From positions 3,913,319 through 3,977,318 of the forward strand of contig CM043800.1 of assembly GCA_023974075.1 (NCBI GenBank): a DNA stretch of 64,000 nt. The letters run 5' to 3'. Below the pieces are notes generated by a model that did not search any database, had not been told where the DNA came from, and was given only the letters and a program-made list of their open reading frames with translations. The stretch's first letter is position 1. Every line of letters begins with the position of its first letter. The stretch comes from Chaenocephalus aceratus (taxonomy: Eukaryota > Chordata > Actinopteri > Perciformes > Channichthyidae). Below are positions 23,820 to 36,360 of the stretch, piece after piece. A program made the position numbers and the translations under genes.

Positions 23820-24470
23820 CAGTGGTTCTCAAACCTTTTCTGTCAGGCCCCCCCTTTGGAGAAAAAAAAAAGTCGGGCCCCCCCCAACACAAGTCAGGCT
23901 CAGTGGCGGCACCAGAGATTTATTTTGGGGGTGCTTGACGTTTCATAGAGGGTGCTCAAACATTTAGGGTTTCCCATTAATGTACCGGTCGCTACAGTGG
24001 AATTTTCTACTGCAACAATCCCCATGCAAATACACAGTGTACCTGCGACTGTTACAATGAAGGCTCAATAATCAGGTATATATATATAGGTGTAAGCAGG
24101 GGTAAAGTGCTATTTTTATAGATGGTGTGTGGACCTCACATAGGGGGGTCCGTGGGCAAGCTCCCCCGGAAAGATTTATTTTTAAATATTGAAGTTAAAA
24201 GCATCAATCTGGTGCACTTTGAGAGCAAAATGAAGAGATCTATGGATACATCTCTCAACACCCATATGAAACAGAACTGTAAACAGATTTACTTTTTCTT
24301 TTATGGATATTTTACAAATCACCCTTTTAAACTTTATTCTTTTTTTACTGTATTTCATACCTGTTTTTCATTTATTCTCTTATTTTTGTATAACTATAAT
24401 GATCATATAAACGTGTGCCTCGGAAATAATTGTTTACATTAATGGTGACCAAAACGTTTGAGACCCACTG
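23820..24470. mobile_element. hAT-like MITE with nested repeat fragment
   Basis: Left end CAGTGGTTCTCAAAC, right end GTTTGAGACCCACTG: inverted termini with one mismatch, typical of hAT non-autonomous elements. Flanks GATTAACC and AGATAACA are similar but not identical, so the target duplication is eroded or the end is off by a base. From about 23900 (CTCAGTGGCGGCACCAGAGA) a second repeat seems nested within. Pure C and A tracts lie at 23850-23885. Confidence 0.75.
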
Positions 24471-24703
24471 AGATAACACTCAGAGAGTCCTTTAGCTCAC
24501 TGGGTCTCTCAGTCTGACAGGAGAGGACTCTCCTCCATCTTGTTGTTGAAAAACAGATGACGCGTTTTTCCACCCGGTATCGGGGGGGGCGGTGTAGAAC
24601 AGGTTAAAGTGTGCTCTTTAATTAAGGACAGTTGGATTCTCGACAGTAAACACTATATTCTCATGTCAAACCCAAGTTAGAGCAACAGAAATCACATTTG
24701 GAG

Positions 24704-25318
24704 TAGGGCTGCATGATTTTGGGAAAACATGTAATTGTGATTTTACTGACAAATATTGCGATTGCGATTCGATTTGCGATATTTGTTGTTAAGCGACCCA
24801 ACAGAAGTTGATTGTAAAATGCGGCCATACCTCCGGCTAGGAAGGTTGCATCAACATGCTCCCTTCTCTAGCACCCCCGCAGCCCGAGCTACGAGTGAAA
24901 GAACTAAACTTACATGAAACCTCTGTTGGGTTGCTTTAAAGTCAAGCTTCAGTTTAAGATTCACCCTGTAATAGATGTAAAACATGTGATGGAGCATTAC
25001 TAACCTGACTCAGATGCTTTGTTTCACCAAACCATCTAGGAAAGCTCCAGCCATTTGGAAAGGGCAGGCACTTTCAAAAATACTTTGCAGGTGATTGGAT
25101 CAATCTGTCTATCACCTTCTATCATGGGCCACTTCTGATTGGTTAACAATGGCTGGTACATGTGGATCACAGCACTTCTGATTGGTGTGGATGACTGACA
25201 CACAAGAAAAAAAAGAAGTAAAAAAAGTAAATAAAAAAAATTGCAGGCTTTGCGATTTGATAATCGCATCATTTAAAATTGCGATTTCGATTTAAAATCG
25301 ATCAATCGTTCAGCCCTA
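24704..25318. mobile_element. 615-bp hAT non-autonomous element, perfect TSD
   Basis: Starts TAGGGCTGCATGATTTTGGG and ends AATCGTTCAGCCCTA. The 8-bp ATTTGGAG is present on both sides (24696-24703 and 25319-25326). Subterminal GCGATT/AATCGC motifs recur at both ends. No transposase reading frame is present. Superfamily call rests on the 8-bp duplication and termini. Confidence 0.93.
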
Positions 25319-25326
25319 ATTTGGAG

Positions 25327-26034
25327 TGTTCAGTATGCACATATGAAAGTTTAAAAGAAGCTGAGATAGCAACAGTAGTGTTCAATGTGGAGACACACAG
25401 GTACAGTAAGTGTTTAATATTTTAAAATAGATTTGATATGGATTATTCCATTAGGGTTTGTCAGGAGAGTATAAATATATTACATCAATGTCAGACTATT
25501 CTTACTGTAATGTAAATCCTGACAGCTGTTTCCATTCCCCCCAGAACCAGCCATTTATTGTCTTTTAGAATACATGAATGGGCCTCTGAAGTGCCCTGAG
25601 CATCAAGCTGAGGCTGTTTCTGTACACATGCACCCTGATGGCTGCAAACAACAAAACCTCCGACGTCTTGCAAGGCTCTGAAATGAAACAGATTATCATC
25701 TGTCTGTGCTGATGAATGTGTTTTACAGTGCTAAATGTCAAAGCTTTTCTAATAGGCACAGGGAAGACAAAACACCCACACACACACACAATCTCACACC
25801 CACACAAACTTGTTCACCATTATACAGATTTAAAGTTTCATTACACATCCAACAGAGCTCAATAAAAGGGTGAAAGTGGGGAAGTTTTAATTGATGAGGA
25901 ATCACTTAGTAATCAACAGCCATGGATTGTAGAATAATTAATGAATTTTTAAGAGGTATAATGTTCTTTTTTGAGTGTTCCCTCTCTTGTAGTGTGTTCT
26001 ATATGTTTGTGTGCATGTCAAAAGATCTGCAAAG
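25327..26034. other. unassigned non-coding DNA
   Basis: Short CA tract near 25776-25790. No gene or recognised repeat. Confidence 0.35.
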
Positions 26035-26165
26035 GTGAAAATCCCTGTGTTCCCTCCAGAGGGATTTTCCTTTGTGTACTTCAGTGACATAGTGACAACT
26101 CTATGTAACACTCGTGTTCCTATTGGCTAGCACTCCAACACATTGTATGTGATAGGCTAAGGCGC
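26035..26165 (+). repeat. interspersed repeat fragment related to 38655-38815
   Basis: Shares ATCCCTGTGTTCCCTCCAGA, CCTATTGGCTA/TCTATTGGCTA, CTCCAACAC and TGTGATAGGCTAAGG with the 38.7-kb copy in the same orientation. After GGCTAAGG the two diverge. Confidence 0.7.
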
Positions 26166-26801
26166 CGGCCCCACAAGGACGCATACGGTAGTTTCCGTTA
26201 CAGTTTTGTGTCATATAGACCGTTCGGCCACACTAGGACGACAGAATATGGCAGTAAACGACTACGGTAAAGATAACGGGTCCCGAGGTGGATAGAACGG
26301 CATACGCAACGCTCTGGGGGGTCCAACGGCTCTGTGTGTATGCCCTATACGATAATGTTCTGACAATGATGACGCAATAGCCCCGCCTCTCCCCACCTCT
26401 GCTGCTCACCCCCGCGTCAAAGTAAACTGCACACTGAAGTCAGATTATTTATCTTTCTCTCGATATGGACATAAACGCGAGTGAAGTCTAAATCTGACAG
26501 GACGGAGACACGCAGCTCTGCTCACCTGCAGCTCGGTCCGTGTACTTTTTGTCAGTTTGATTTGTTTAAACCAAAAGCCAAAAAACCAAAATACGAGCCT
26601 TTTTTCCGTTTTTTATTTAAAAACGAAAAAACGGGAAACCAAAGAAGCCGTTTTCCGGTTTTTGTTGTCTGAATCCAAAGACGGATAACGAGAAAAACCT
26701 AATAAAAAAAGTCTAGTTAGTTTGATTTTTCATTTGAACCATAAAAACGAAAATACCAGCCTTTTTTCGTTTTAAATAAAAAACAAACTATACTCTAGTT
26801 T
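26166..26801. other. unassigned repeat-like DNA
   Basis: GC-rich block 26166-26400 is followed by A-rich sequence with recurring AACCAAAA, CGTTTTTTAT and AACGAAAA words at 26560-26790, resembling degenerate short tandem repeats. No coding exon recognised. Confidence 0.35.
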
Positions 26802-28222
26802 ATCATTCATAGCCTGAATTATACAACATCGTATACCTAAAAAACATGGCGAAAATGGATATTTTAGAGCTGTTGACAGTATTTTCTGATTTATGGAGTG
26901 ATAAAAAGAGATATCCAATATCCCTTCTGTAAAAGCCTTAGATACTAATATGACTACAAAATGAAACAAGAATTTTTGAACCTGGCTTATCCAAAGTTAA
27001 AAATGAAATGTGTTAAAATATGTGCAAATGTAATGAGATAATGGGCATTTTGCATATTTAAACATGCTATTTCAGAAAACTTGTAAGTAATTAACTGGAG
27101 AAATGTCTAGCTGATACCTTTAAGTTAAAAAAATGACCCTATTCACCTGGGGTGTCTCGCCTTAATTTAAATTGGCTATGCTCAAGTATGTAGACAAGCT
27201 AATGTCGAAGTAGTGTATATGAAATCAACCTCACAATAGATGTTGGTGTACATTACAATTATTAATGTCATATTTCAAGATGAGTACTTAGATATTACAA
27301 TATGGTTGGTTGAGCTGGAGTTCATTATCGAGCTTACACGTTAACGTCACAGTCATCTGAAGAACGAACCCAAACCTTGTTGTTTTTATTAATTGCATTA
27401 CCAAATGGGTATCAAATAAACAGTAAGCATTGGTAACACAACTTCCAAAGTTTCCATCCAGTCCATCCATCTTCTCCCGCTTATCCGTGGTCGGGTCGCG
27501 GGGTAGCAGTTCCAGCAGAGAGCCCCAAAACTTTCTTTTCCCTGGCGACATCAACCAGCTCTGACTGGGGGATCCCAAGGCGCTCCCAGGCCAGCGAAGA
27601 GATATAATCCCTCCACCTGGTCCTAGGTCTACCCCTTGGTCTCTTCCCAGCTGGACGTGCCTGGAACACCTCCCTAGGGAGGCGCCCAGGTGGCAATCCT
27701 AACTAGGTGCCCGAACCACCTCAACTGGCTTCTTTCGACGCGAAGGAGGAGCGGCTCAACTCCGAGTCCCTCCCTGATGACCGAACTTCTCACCTTATCT
27801 CTAAGGGAGACACCAGCCACCCGGCGGAGGAAGAACCCATCTCGGCCGCTTGTATCCGCGATCTCGTAACTTCCAAAGTTACAGTAAAATAAAAAGGACC
27901 CTGACTCGGACAATACACAATCCAACATGTTCAACAGAAGAGAATCAGTTATATTGTTTTGTACACATGGTACTTTACATATATATATATCTGTTTGTTT
28001 AAGGTGTCCAGGTGATGCAGACAGGCTGGACCAGAGAGAGTGAGAGACAGAACTGGACTCCTCACAGCAGTGAACTTCAGCACAGGTATAAAATACTGTA
28101 CAAAGAATCAAGAAAGATATTGGTTTAAATAAATGAAGTATTGACTTGAATACACTGGTATACGTTCCATTAAACAATACTAAATACTAGATCACCTACA
28201 CATCAGTTAAGTTGAGGGTCTT
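26802..28222 (+). repeat. 1.03-kb direct duplication, copy 2 (interrupted)
   Basis: Matches 19333-20366 in order and orientation, with a 415-bp insertion at 27453-27867 and small deletions. Its right boundary falls exactly where a C tract (28223-28235) and a hAT relic begin, so the copy has probably been truncated there. Confidence 0.88.
27453..27867 (-). mobile_element. 5'-truncated non-LTR retrotransposon tail, Rex3/RTE-like
   Basis: A 13-bp target duplication AACTTCCAAAGTT flanks the insert (27440-27452 and 27868-27880); copy 1 of the surrounding duplication has it once. On the minus strand the insert ends AGAAGATGGATGGACTGGAT, a GATG-type tail as described for fish Rex3 (established knowledge). 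The translated end contains RWFGHL, then RPRGRPRTRWRDYISSLAWE, the C-terminal region of a reverse transcriptase polyprotein, with one frameshift near 27690. Only the last about 400 bp inserted, as usual for LINEs. Rex3/RTE assignment is by recall; another fish LINE clade is possible. Confidence 0.8.
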
Positions 28223-29072
28223 CCCCCCCCCCCCCACAGTGTGTGGGCTATTTTGTCACCTAGAACCACTGGTGTCTTTGACTCTGTCAAACAACTCTCC
28301 ACAGAGGCAGGGGCAAGCACATCTGTTATTATGGACGCTGCTTTTGTACGACCACATGACATTTTCTTTACTATCTCAGAGTCTGGAAACATGGTCGGCG
28401 CTGGCTTGTTTCCACAGTCACTATGCTCACACTGGTTATTTCTGCTGCTGTCACCTTGTCTGAGTGGCCATCATTTTTGGTTTGAGTAGGAATGTCTCCA
28501 TAGAGTGGGATTTCCTCTTTTTGAGCGACACATTTCTTGTGAGAATCGCATCCTCTGTGTCTTTTGACGTCGTATTCACCGCCATGTGAAATTGAAAAAT
28601 GATCTCTTGCAAAGATTGCAAAAAAGTCTCTGAGAGTCGCCCTGCACTGGCTGCACCCACGGGTAGTGTCTTCCCAGTCTTTGTTATATGTGCATCCTCT
28701 TTTCTTCTTTAGCTGTAGTTTTCAGTTTTCCTCCCATTTTCCATAACCTGCTGCGTCGCCTGCGTTATTGACTGACTTCGTTGTTGTTGTTTGGCGGGGC
28801 CGCGGGGGTGTGTGTGGTGAGTGAGTTACTCTCATTGGTTAACACTTGACCAGCACCCGCCGTGTGTTTACAGTTTGATTGACAGCAAACACACCCCCGT
28901 GATGATAGCCTTGCCTGCTTTCTCAACAGCCATTGGATAAATCTGATTTTAAGAAAAGCGTTTTAGCCAATCAAAAGGAAATATGCGGGACATGGTCTCA
29001 ATTTGCGGGACGCCACCAAAGTCGTGAAAATGCTGTGCAGTCCCGCGCAAAGCGGGACATCTGGTCACCCTA
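28223..29072 (-). pseudogene. hAT transposase relic with zinc-finger domain, 5' part
   Basis: On the minus strand the element begins at 29072 with TAGGGTGACCAGATGTCCCG, a hAT-type terminus. Downstream, 28690-28250 encodes pieces of a transposase N-terminal part in shifting frames: WVQPVQGDSQRLFCNLCKRS (zinc-finger CNLC), then ISHGGEYDVKRH in another frame, then DSEIVKKMSCGRTKAASIIT. These fit the hAT group whose finger reads C..C with HGG...H. At least two frameshifts make it a pseudogene. The 3' portion, including the catalytic core, is missing; the relic stops at the C tract joining the duplicated block. Confidence 0.7.
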
Positions 29073-30336
29073 CCATTAACCCGAGTCCACCTACACCTGG
29101 TGTGACTATAAATTGTGTCACTCGCTACTCTCCTCATAACATGTAAATAACATTACAACGTACCCCAGTCCATCGGCCTACCCTTTAGCAAGTAGGATAG
29201 CTTCCAGAAGTTATCGTTTGGCTCAGGGACGCGGATCAGTGAAACTTCCTGCAGGCTCGTGGGACTCAGAGGAGCCGTAAGTGTATCCGGTTTGAGACCC
29301 CTCTGATTGGCCACTGTAAATGTCACTCGTCATCTCTCTCAACAGCGCTCTTATTATTGTTGTGAGACTCCGCAGGCATGGCGGACAGAGCGAGGTGATC
29401 GAAGGTCTGGGTGCACTTTAAACAATGTAGTGGCGATAGTGCAAGGTGCAATCTATGTACTCAATGAGTTGCTTGTAAAGGGGGAAACACAGCAGCTTTA
29501 ATGAAGCATTTGCAAACGAGACAACTCATTGAATCTAAAACGGTGCAGCGTATTTGACAGCCTAAACGATGTGGCTGCTAGCAATACTGCTAGTGCTAAT
29601 AGTGCTCGCGTGCTTCAGCCGCGGCCGTGTGTAAATATGATGAATATGATCATTTGGCCTTTCATTGAATGCTTTATAAACCAGTTAAACGTACAGATGT
29701 CATTGTGAATTGGAAACTGCATTTAAATGTTGTTAAAGGTCAACGTGTCAAAGTATGGTTTCAGCAATTGTTGGTCGTTTTCTAGGAATTGACATATTTT
29801 AAGCTCAAATACTTTGTTCTATGTTTAAACCTTCAGACACATTTTGACGTGTTTCAGTTCAGCCACATCATTTATTTTGTGATGATTTAAAAGTACAATC
29901 CAGAATAATATACATACTCGCCTTTATCTTTTTGCCTTCTTAGCCTTTTTACCAATTTCTTCATATCACAGTTTTGCATGATGTCACTGTAGGACAATGT
30001 TTTTAAGGATCTCTTGTCGAGCTAGGTTGTCAGTTTGAAATGTCTGGATGGAGATGTAACTGATTTACAAATGTTATAAAATGTTAAAAAAAAAAAAAAA
30101 CAGCATGCGCCAGGCCCCTTTAAGTTATTTGATTTTATTTTTGTCTGCTTATGTAATGTATAAGTTATACAGTTATTTCTGCAAGAAAAATTACAATAAC
30201 ATGACTGTTTAATCTTCACATCTTGTATTCATGTCTATAATTTTGAGCACCAAATTATTGAAAAGTATCGATAGAGTATCGATAAGAGTATCGAAAAATA
30301 CCGGTATCGATAAAATCCGAACGATACCCATCCCTA
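29073..30336 (+). mobile_element. degraded hAT element with BED finger remnant
   Basis: The right end reads GAACGATACCCATCCCTA, a hAT terminus; AGTATCGATA words precede it. The left terminus could not be located, so the left limit is approximate. Within 29395-29545 the plus strand encodes SKVWVHFKQCSGDSARCNLC, an in-frame stop (TGA), and then GGNTAALMKHLQ: a BED zinc finger whose second histidine appears lost. The rest is AT-rich without open frame. Confidence 0.55.
29395..29545 (+). pseudogene. BED zinc-finger fragment of a hAT transposase
   Basis: KVWVHF, then CNLC, then GGNT and MKHLQTRQ are in the order of a BED finger (aromatic pair, C-x2-C, H-x3-5-H). One in-frame stop after CNLCTQ and replacement of the last histidine mean it is dead. 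Confidence 0.6.
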
Positions 30337-30405
30337 CTCCTAACACTGCTGCTCTGCCCACAGCATGAAGAAAGGCGAAGCAAGATTAGAGTCATGATGC
30401 ATGCG

Positions 30406-30408
<3 letters not shown>

Positions 30409-30454
<46 letters not shown>
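30409..30454. repeat. (GT)n microsatellite
   Basis: Uninterrupted GT tract of 46 bp. Confidence 0.98.
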
Positions 30455-30457
<3 letters not shown>

Positions 30458-31586
30458 CTCTCCCTCCTAATACCCATATCTCTCAGTAGGGATGTTACTG
30501 ATGGTAATGTGATGGTCCTTTTTTTCCACTAGCACCATAAGTCTCTGTATAATGGCCGCTTTGTTCTAAGGCATAATCGCATTAATATGAAGACAATTGC
30601 TCTGGATAGCAAATCAAATCAAGCCTGATCACATTCGGATGAAAACGAGCTAATAAGAAAAGATATGTGTTTGCACAAAGGAGAGGGGATTAAGGCTGAA
30701 AGACGGCCTTATACGCGTCTGGCTGTTTTTAAATGTCATTCCAGCTCTGTTGCATACTTCACAGACCTTTGAAAGTATACAAAACGTGAATTCTATGGGC
30801 CCAAGCAGAGAGACAGTTTCTTTATTCCTTCTTCTAATGCTATATGGATCCACAGGGGCGGATGAAATGATATTTGAAGAATTTGTTTTGACTGATTTGT
30901 ATTAGAGCTCTGCTCAAATCTGTTTTTTCTATCCAGTCTGTTACCACAGTCCAATATGAAACCTGCCACAGCCTGCATTTAGATTCAGTGCCAGATCCAA
31001 TCACACTTCATAATGTATACGTCTAGGTTATTAATTCTCTATGAAAGTCATATGTATGTGTATACATACATACTGGAGGCCTATTAGAGGCAATAGCTGA
31101 ATAAAAGAAGAGACACACCATGAGTGCAGGTGTTGCAGTTCATGGTCTCTGAATGGTTGGATTATCTCAGCCTACTGTAAAGGAGATTAGCAATGCATTC
31201 AGCAGTGTTCTGTATCAGAATTAACTACGCACTAAATATGGAAATATATTTTGGAAAGACTCTCAAACCTGTCACTTCAAAATTAATTACGCGGCTTTGA
31301 TAAATACTCAACGCTGATTGGTCCGTTTCCGACCATTCTACGGTCTGCTTTTCCCTCTTGCAGACCACTGCTCACCGTGCAGTCATACCAATCTGCAGGA
31401 AGAAGTCCGGTTAACTAAACCTCAGCGTCAAGAACACAAAGGAATATTTTTGGAGACTAACGTGTATATGTGTGGAGAGGAAGACACTGTGGATTAATGA
31501 TGGCTCAACTTTCCCAAGTAAAGGAAAGGATTGAGAACAAGAGAAGGAAGGGGTTAAAAGAAGAGAGCTGGACGTCAGATAATCAC
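30455..31586. other. unassigned non-coding DNA
   Basis: No gene or recognised repeat on either strand. Confidence 0.35.
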
Positions 31587-31688
31587 AGAAGAAGACAGAC
31601 AGGAAGTAAACACTGAAGGAACATTAGAAGAAGACAGACAGGAAGTAAACACTAAAGGGAACAGCAGAAGAAGACAGACAGGAAGTAA
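31587..31688. repeat. short tandem repeat, 39-40-bp unit, 2.6 copies
   Basis: Units begin AGAAGAAGACAGACAGGAAG and continue with TAAACACT. The reverse complement of about 1.7 units occurs at 40250-40318, so the motif is dispersed and may be part of a mobile element end. Confidence 0.85.
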
Positions 31689-31814
31689 GTAGTAGGAAGT
31701 GCCGTCATTTTAAGAACGTCGTTGTTGCTGCAGTTCCAATATTCCAATACTATATTATTATTATGTGTTTCATTTGATTGTCTCCTCCATGATGTCCTGT
31801 TTATGTTTGTATCA

Positions 31815-31920
31815 TGCTGTTGCCTCTTAGCATGTTTAACAAACTGTAGGCAGGGTGTTCTTGGGTGTCCATGAAAGGCGCCTCAAATGTATTATTATTA
31901 TTATTTATTATTATTACACA
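31815..31920 (+). repeat. LINE/SINE-type 3' tail with (ATT)n
   Basis: TTGGGTGTCCATGAAAGGCG followed by CCTCAAATG and an ATT triplet tract is a typical 3' end of fish L2-type LINEs or the SINEs that share their tails. Only the tail is recognisable. Confidence 0.6.
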
Positions 31921-34323
31921 GTGCAACAGATTTGTTCTGAGCGGAAGCAATACAATCATTTTTAAATGGTTATTGTGAGTCAAGTTTGTTGGTTTATTTA
32001 GTACATAGCCTTTATGGTGATTACCTCCAGGTGATTCCCCCCGCCGCTGTTCTTCTCCCCTAATGGCCGACTCCCCGCACATTATCCCTTACTCATCTGG
32101 CTCAGGGAAGATTACACAACAGTGTACATGTAAATGACCTACAGGCAATGAAACTGCACCAAGGGAAACATTGCACTGCAGGGCAGGTCAGTGTATATGC
32201 TGTTGACCCCGACCTGCTGGTTTCTTAGATCAGCATAATGAGAACAGTCTTTTTTTAATGGGCCTCTCTGTAGAGTGGAAGGAATGTTTGAATCTCTCAA
32301 GTCATATTTCTTATCAGAAATTAAAAATCTAATTTAGGAATATTTCACAAACAGAATGACACAAAACTCAACTCAGTCCAGTTGACCAATAATATGTAAG
32401 TTTAGAAAACAAACAGACTTCCATGTTTTTGAAGCGAAGTTGTAAAATGATTTTAATACGGTAACAGTTAATTGTAATATGATTTCAGTTCTTTGTCTTT
32501 CTTTTCCTTTTTTTCTGTTACTGTATGCAGCTCCTGTAAATGACTTTGATCAATTCTGACTCTACAATTTAAAATATGTATTTTTTGTTTAGGCTTTGTG
32601 ACCAATCAGAGCTCAGTGTGCGGAGTTTAAAGCGATCAAGTCATATTACAGGAGAAGGAAAACCTGCCGTCGCAGGAAAGACGGCCGGCAAAAATCACCA
32701 ACTGTGTGAACGTGAACATTAATAGAATATCTCCTCATATCTTCAGAGCAATCGACTATTATAACATTAGCGTTAAGAAAGCTTACTTAAATATCTGCCA
32801 CAACATAAGTAACCGGATAGCAAGTAACATTACGTACAGTCCGCGGCATATCACTTCATATGTATCGTATATCTCCTGATCTGAGTCAGCTGAGCCGTAC
32901 CTGGCCGTGCAACACTCTCAGTGTCACATACTGTATGCAGAAGTATTATTTTAAGCAACACATTAAGTTGAGGAAACACTCGAGTCAAATGTAATGAAAG
33001 TCAGATGGTGTGTTTAGACGGGCAGTGATATCATAAACCTGTTAATGTACGCATTCAAACACTTTTTCTGTTCCCAGCTGTATTCACCTTGCAGGTGCAG
33101 CTCTGTGGCTTTGATCCTGATCAAGTGTTAAAGTCATGGATGATTAAAGTTTAACTTCTTCATATGTCTAATATTATAGTTGACTTTTCATTCAGGAAGT
33201 ATGACGCTGCGCTGTCAGTACGCTTCTACATGTTTGTGATTGGTCGAATGCTCCAGATACCACCCCTTTCATGTGAACGCGCACCTAACTAGATAGGACA
33301 CGGCTGGCTTGAGCGATCCACTTGATAACCAGCGTCGTAGGACCGTTTAGCGAGAGCGCGTATGTTTTTGGATTAGGCCAACCGGCTAACTCAACATCCA
33401 GGTTAGGTTGAACCAGCTTCGTAGGGACAGGCCTCAGGTCACCATAATGTTTGTAGTTATTTCTCCATAAGGTTTGAAAGCCGTGACCAAATGAATTGGA
33501 TAGCTTAGCAGGGCTGCCCAGTGCTTTGGTATGGACTGAACCTCAGAGGAAATAATATGTCCCTCACTATTAATGGCTGAGAACAAAAATGCAGCAGTTC
33601 AATGAATCGTAGCGAATGACGACAAAGGATTAACATATAAAAAGGAAAAGTGTCAGGTACATCAGATCACTGATCAGCTTTGCCAAGGCCAAACACTTGT
33701 ATTTGTATTTTTCACTCGTCTGCACTTCACGGCCATTCGTCACAAAAAGGCAAACATTGAGTCGGGACTTTTGGCACGCAGGAAGCTCTTTGTTCCGCAG
33801 TGGATACATGCATCTATAGTTCATTCAGAATCCAAACGTAAGGGTACCTCTTTGATCAGGGGAATACCATGTCTGGGAGAAATGAGCTTTGACTGCCTGT
33901 TACATCAGCTGTTCTATTCAAATGGGTCTTAAACTTCTACCTCAAATACTGTAAGACATTTTAGCAACGTTGGCGTTTTCTATTCAGCTTTTGTAATTGA
34001 ATTGAAAAGCCATTCAGTTTGACTTTGTCAAAGGGAAGCGTCTCTTCACATCAATAGAGCAGATTCCTGATCAGCTGCAGGTTAAGTGCGGTCGAGTGGA
34101 GCGGCAGCATTTACATGAATCCATCCATTACGCCGTCATTAATGATGTATGGGAGTGGGATCACACGAGGAACCTGTTTATTAACGCTTATTAATCACTT
34201 ACTGATGCAAACATCTGCAACGTGACAAACACGCACATGATCATACACTGCATGTGTGAGTCCAAAAGTAAATACAAATAAACGTACACGTCCCAAGCAA
34301 TGTTTTCTTTGTGGAGGAGCATA
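31921..34323. other. unassigned non-coding DNA
   Basis: No exon or repeat family recognised. Sequence is mixed AT-rich with a GC-richer portion around 33180-33480. Confidence 0.35.
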
Positions 34324-34363
<40 letters not shown>

Positions 34364-34403
34364 CACACGCACACACGCACGCACGCACGCACGCACGCAC
34401 ACA
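34324..34403. repeat. (CA)n/(CACG)n compound microsatellite
   Basis: CA tract turning into CACG repeats (34370-34400). Overlapping frames encoding poly-TH or CVCV are spurious. Confidence 0.97.
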
Positions 34404-35967
34404 CATACACAAACAAAAGACACATATACAAAGGGCAACAATGACTCAGTATCGCAGCTTGTGAAAATGACCTCAGAGATGAGCTCACAGTCTGACGAAC
34501 ATTCACACAGACGCCTCGATAACCCTGACTGTGGCTCATCATCAACGCTGTGTGGAAATCTAATGCCTGTTTTAAGATTGTATTTATATTTCATTATCAG
34601 CAGTCTCTTAATGTTATACTGCATCGTAAGTTATTGGTACTCTGAGTCAATAGACTGGCACCAAGACTTACATCAGCAGCCAAACCCTTTTGAACTGTGC
34701 AATTCAGCATTCATATTTCATTAATACACACCTGTATTTAATGTAATATACATGTTATATTATTGTAGTACAATGTCGACATTTTTACATTTAACTTATT
34801 ATTATTATTGGACATTTTCCTTTAACTTTATATACATATATCATTCTGAAAAAGAGCAATTGTCACAAAACCCAATTCCCCTCAGGTATTCTGATTTTGA
34901 TTGGATGACTATTTTGTAAATTCTGTTATTCAGTGTTGCAGTGACGAGTCCTAAAACCCGGAAGTGAGTTAGCATTTTACCACTACCGGTCCCTGTCTCT
35001 GAGCCAATGGGATCTCTCCATAGGAATGTGGAAAAGAGCTGGAACTAAGGTCTGCGGTTGAGACGCATGTAAGAGACGGATCACGTTTTGTTCTACGACA
35101 TTAAATCCATCAGCAGTGACCCCACTGGTGATTTCTGAAGAGTGTACGTGTCTGAAAAACGATGGTTGTTAACATGTGGCTGAATAGGAGTACAGAAGTT
35201 GTCGAGGTCGTTGTACGTCATTACGCCGAACACGTAAACACTCCTCTAAGCTTGTTTGCCCTGTTCTGCTTGAAAGCAAGTCCCTGCCTCCTGCAGAGTG
35301 TTCAAACAAATGCTTCAACTTGTACCATTTAGAGTCTGTATGTTGAATATGGATCTTAAGTCGGCGTGACGTTGAAGCAGCTGCTGTAGTTCCTTTATAG
35401 CATAACTTTAGCATTTTGCTTCTGGCGACTAGATTTATGATTCTAAAATGATAAAAGTAGGGTAGACATGTGGATATTATCCGGCTGAACAAAACGTGCA
35501 TTTATCAAAAAGGTTCGTTTTCCACAGACCTTATTTCCAGCTATGTTCCAAAATCTTATGGAGAAATCCCGTTGCTTTCTGTCGAGGGAACCCGAGCGCA
35601 GTTTATTTCCCGGTAAACACGTCATCCCTGCACCGCTCTATTAGAAATGAATTTAAAACAGAGAGACGTTAAGAACAAAACACGTCAGGTTTATGGTGCC
35701 GTGTGCACAGTCGAGATAAGGTGATTCTTCTTTTGAGATTGGCTCAGCAGTTTCAAATCGATGAGATTGACTGAGAGTGTATTCACACCACACGTTGATG
35801 TAAAAGGACTAAAAGGCATTAGAGACTTTACTTGTGTTAAACCATGGTTAAGAATCAAGATGTATACATTATAGTTATCACCCGCTAAAAGAGCTGCTCT
35901 GGATTGACACACAACCGTATTACTATCTCTTTCACGGTCATGCACACACTATCCACTCTACTCAGCA

Positions 35968-35970
<3 letters not shown>
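34404..35970. other. non-coding DNA, probably partly repeat-derived
   Basis: No host exon. 34930-35440 (CCTAAAACCCGGAAGTGAGT onward) reads like a dispersed fish repeat but no second copy is in the window. 35886-35950 resembles 39665-39728, both immediately preceding a (GT)n tract. Confidence 0.35.

Positions 35971-36041
<71 letters not shown>
35971..36041. repeat. (GT)n microsatellite
   Basis: 71-bp GT tract forming the left border of a composite repeat to 36359. Confidence 0.98.
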
Positions 36042-36042
<1 letters not shown>

Positions 36043-36300
36043 TCTAGCATTACTATACTTGTGGGGACCTACATCTGTTTACATAGTCACGTGAGGGGAC
36101 TCGCTCCCTTATGGGAAAAAAATAGAGGTCGCCATGAGGGGAATCATTAATTTTAGGGTGAATACTTATTTAGGATTAGGGTAAGGGTAAGGGTTAGGGT
36201 AAGGGTTAGGCATGTGTTGGTTATGGTTAAGGTTAGGATAAGTCTCCAGGAAATGCATGTAAGTCAATGTAACGTCCCCTGAAGTGATGTACATATACAT

Positions 36301-36302
<2 letters not shown>
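36042..36302. repeat. microsatellite-bounded repeat with telomere-like core
   Basis: Between two GT tracts lies ACTTGTGGGGACC, a divergent middle, then 36175-36235 rich in GGTTAGGG/GGGTAAGG, then AAATGCATGTAAGTCAATGT. The layout resembles a dispersed fish repeat that is often found with GT tracts (recall). The TTAGGG-like words are too irregular for a true interstitial telomere. Confidence 0.7.

Positions 36303-36359
<57 letters not shown>
36303..36359. repeat. (GT)n microsatellite
   Basis: 57-bp GT tract, right border of the composite. Confidence 0.98.

Positions 36360-36360
<1 letters not shown>

Noticed and set aside
36175..36235. Interstitial telomere
   Set aside because: GGGTAA/GGGTTAGG words are irregular, few, and part of a dispersed repeat.
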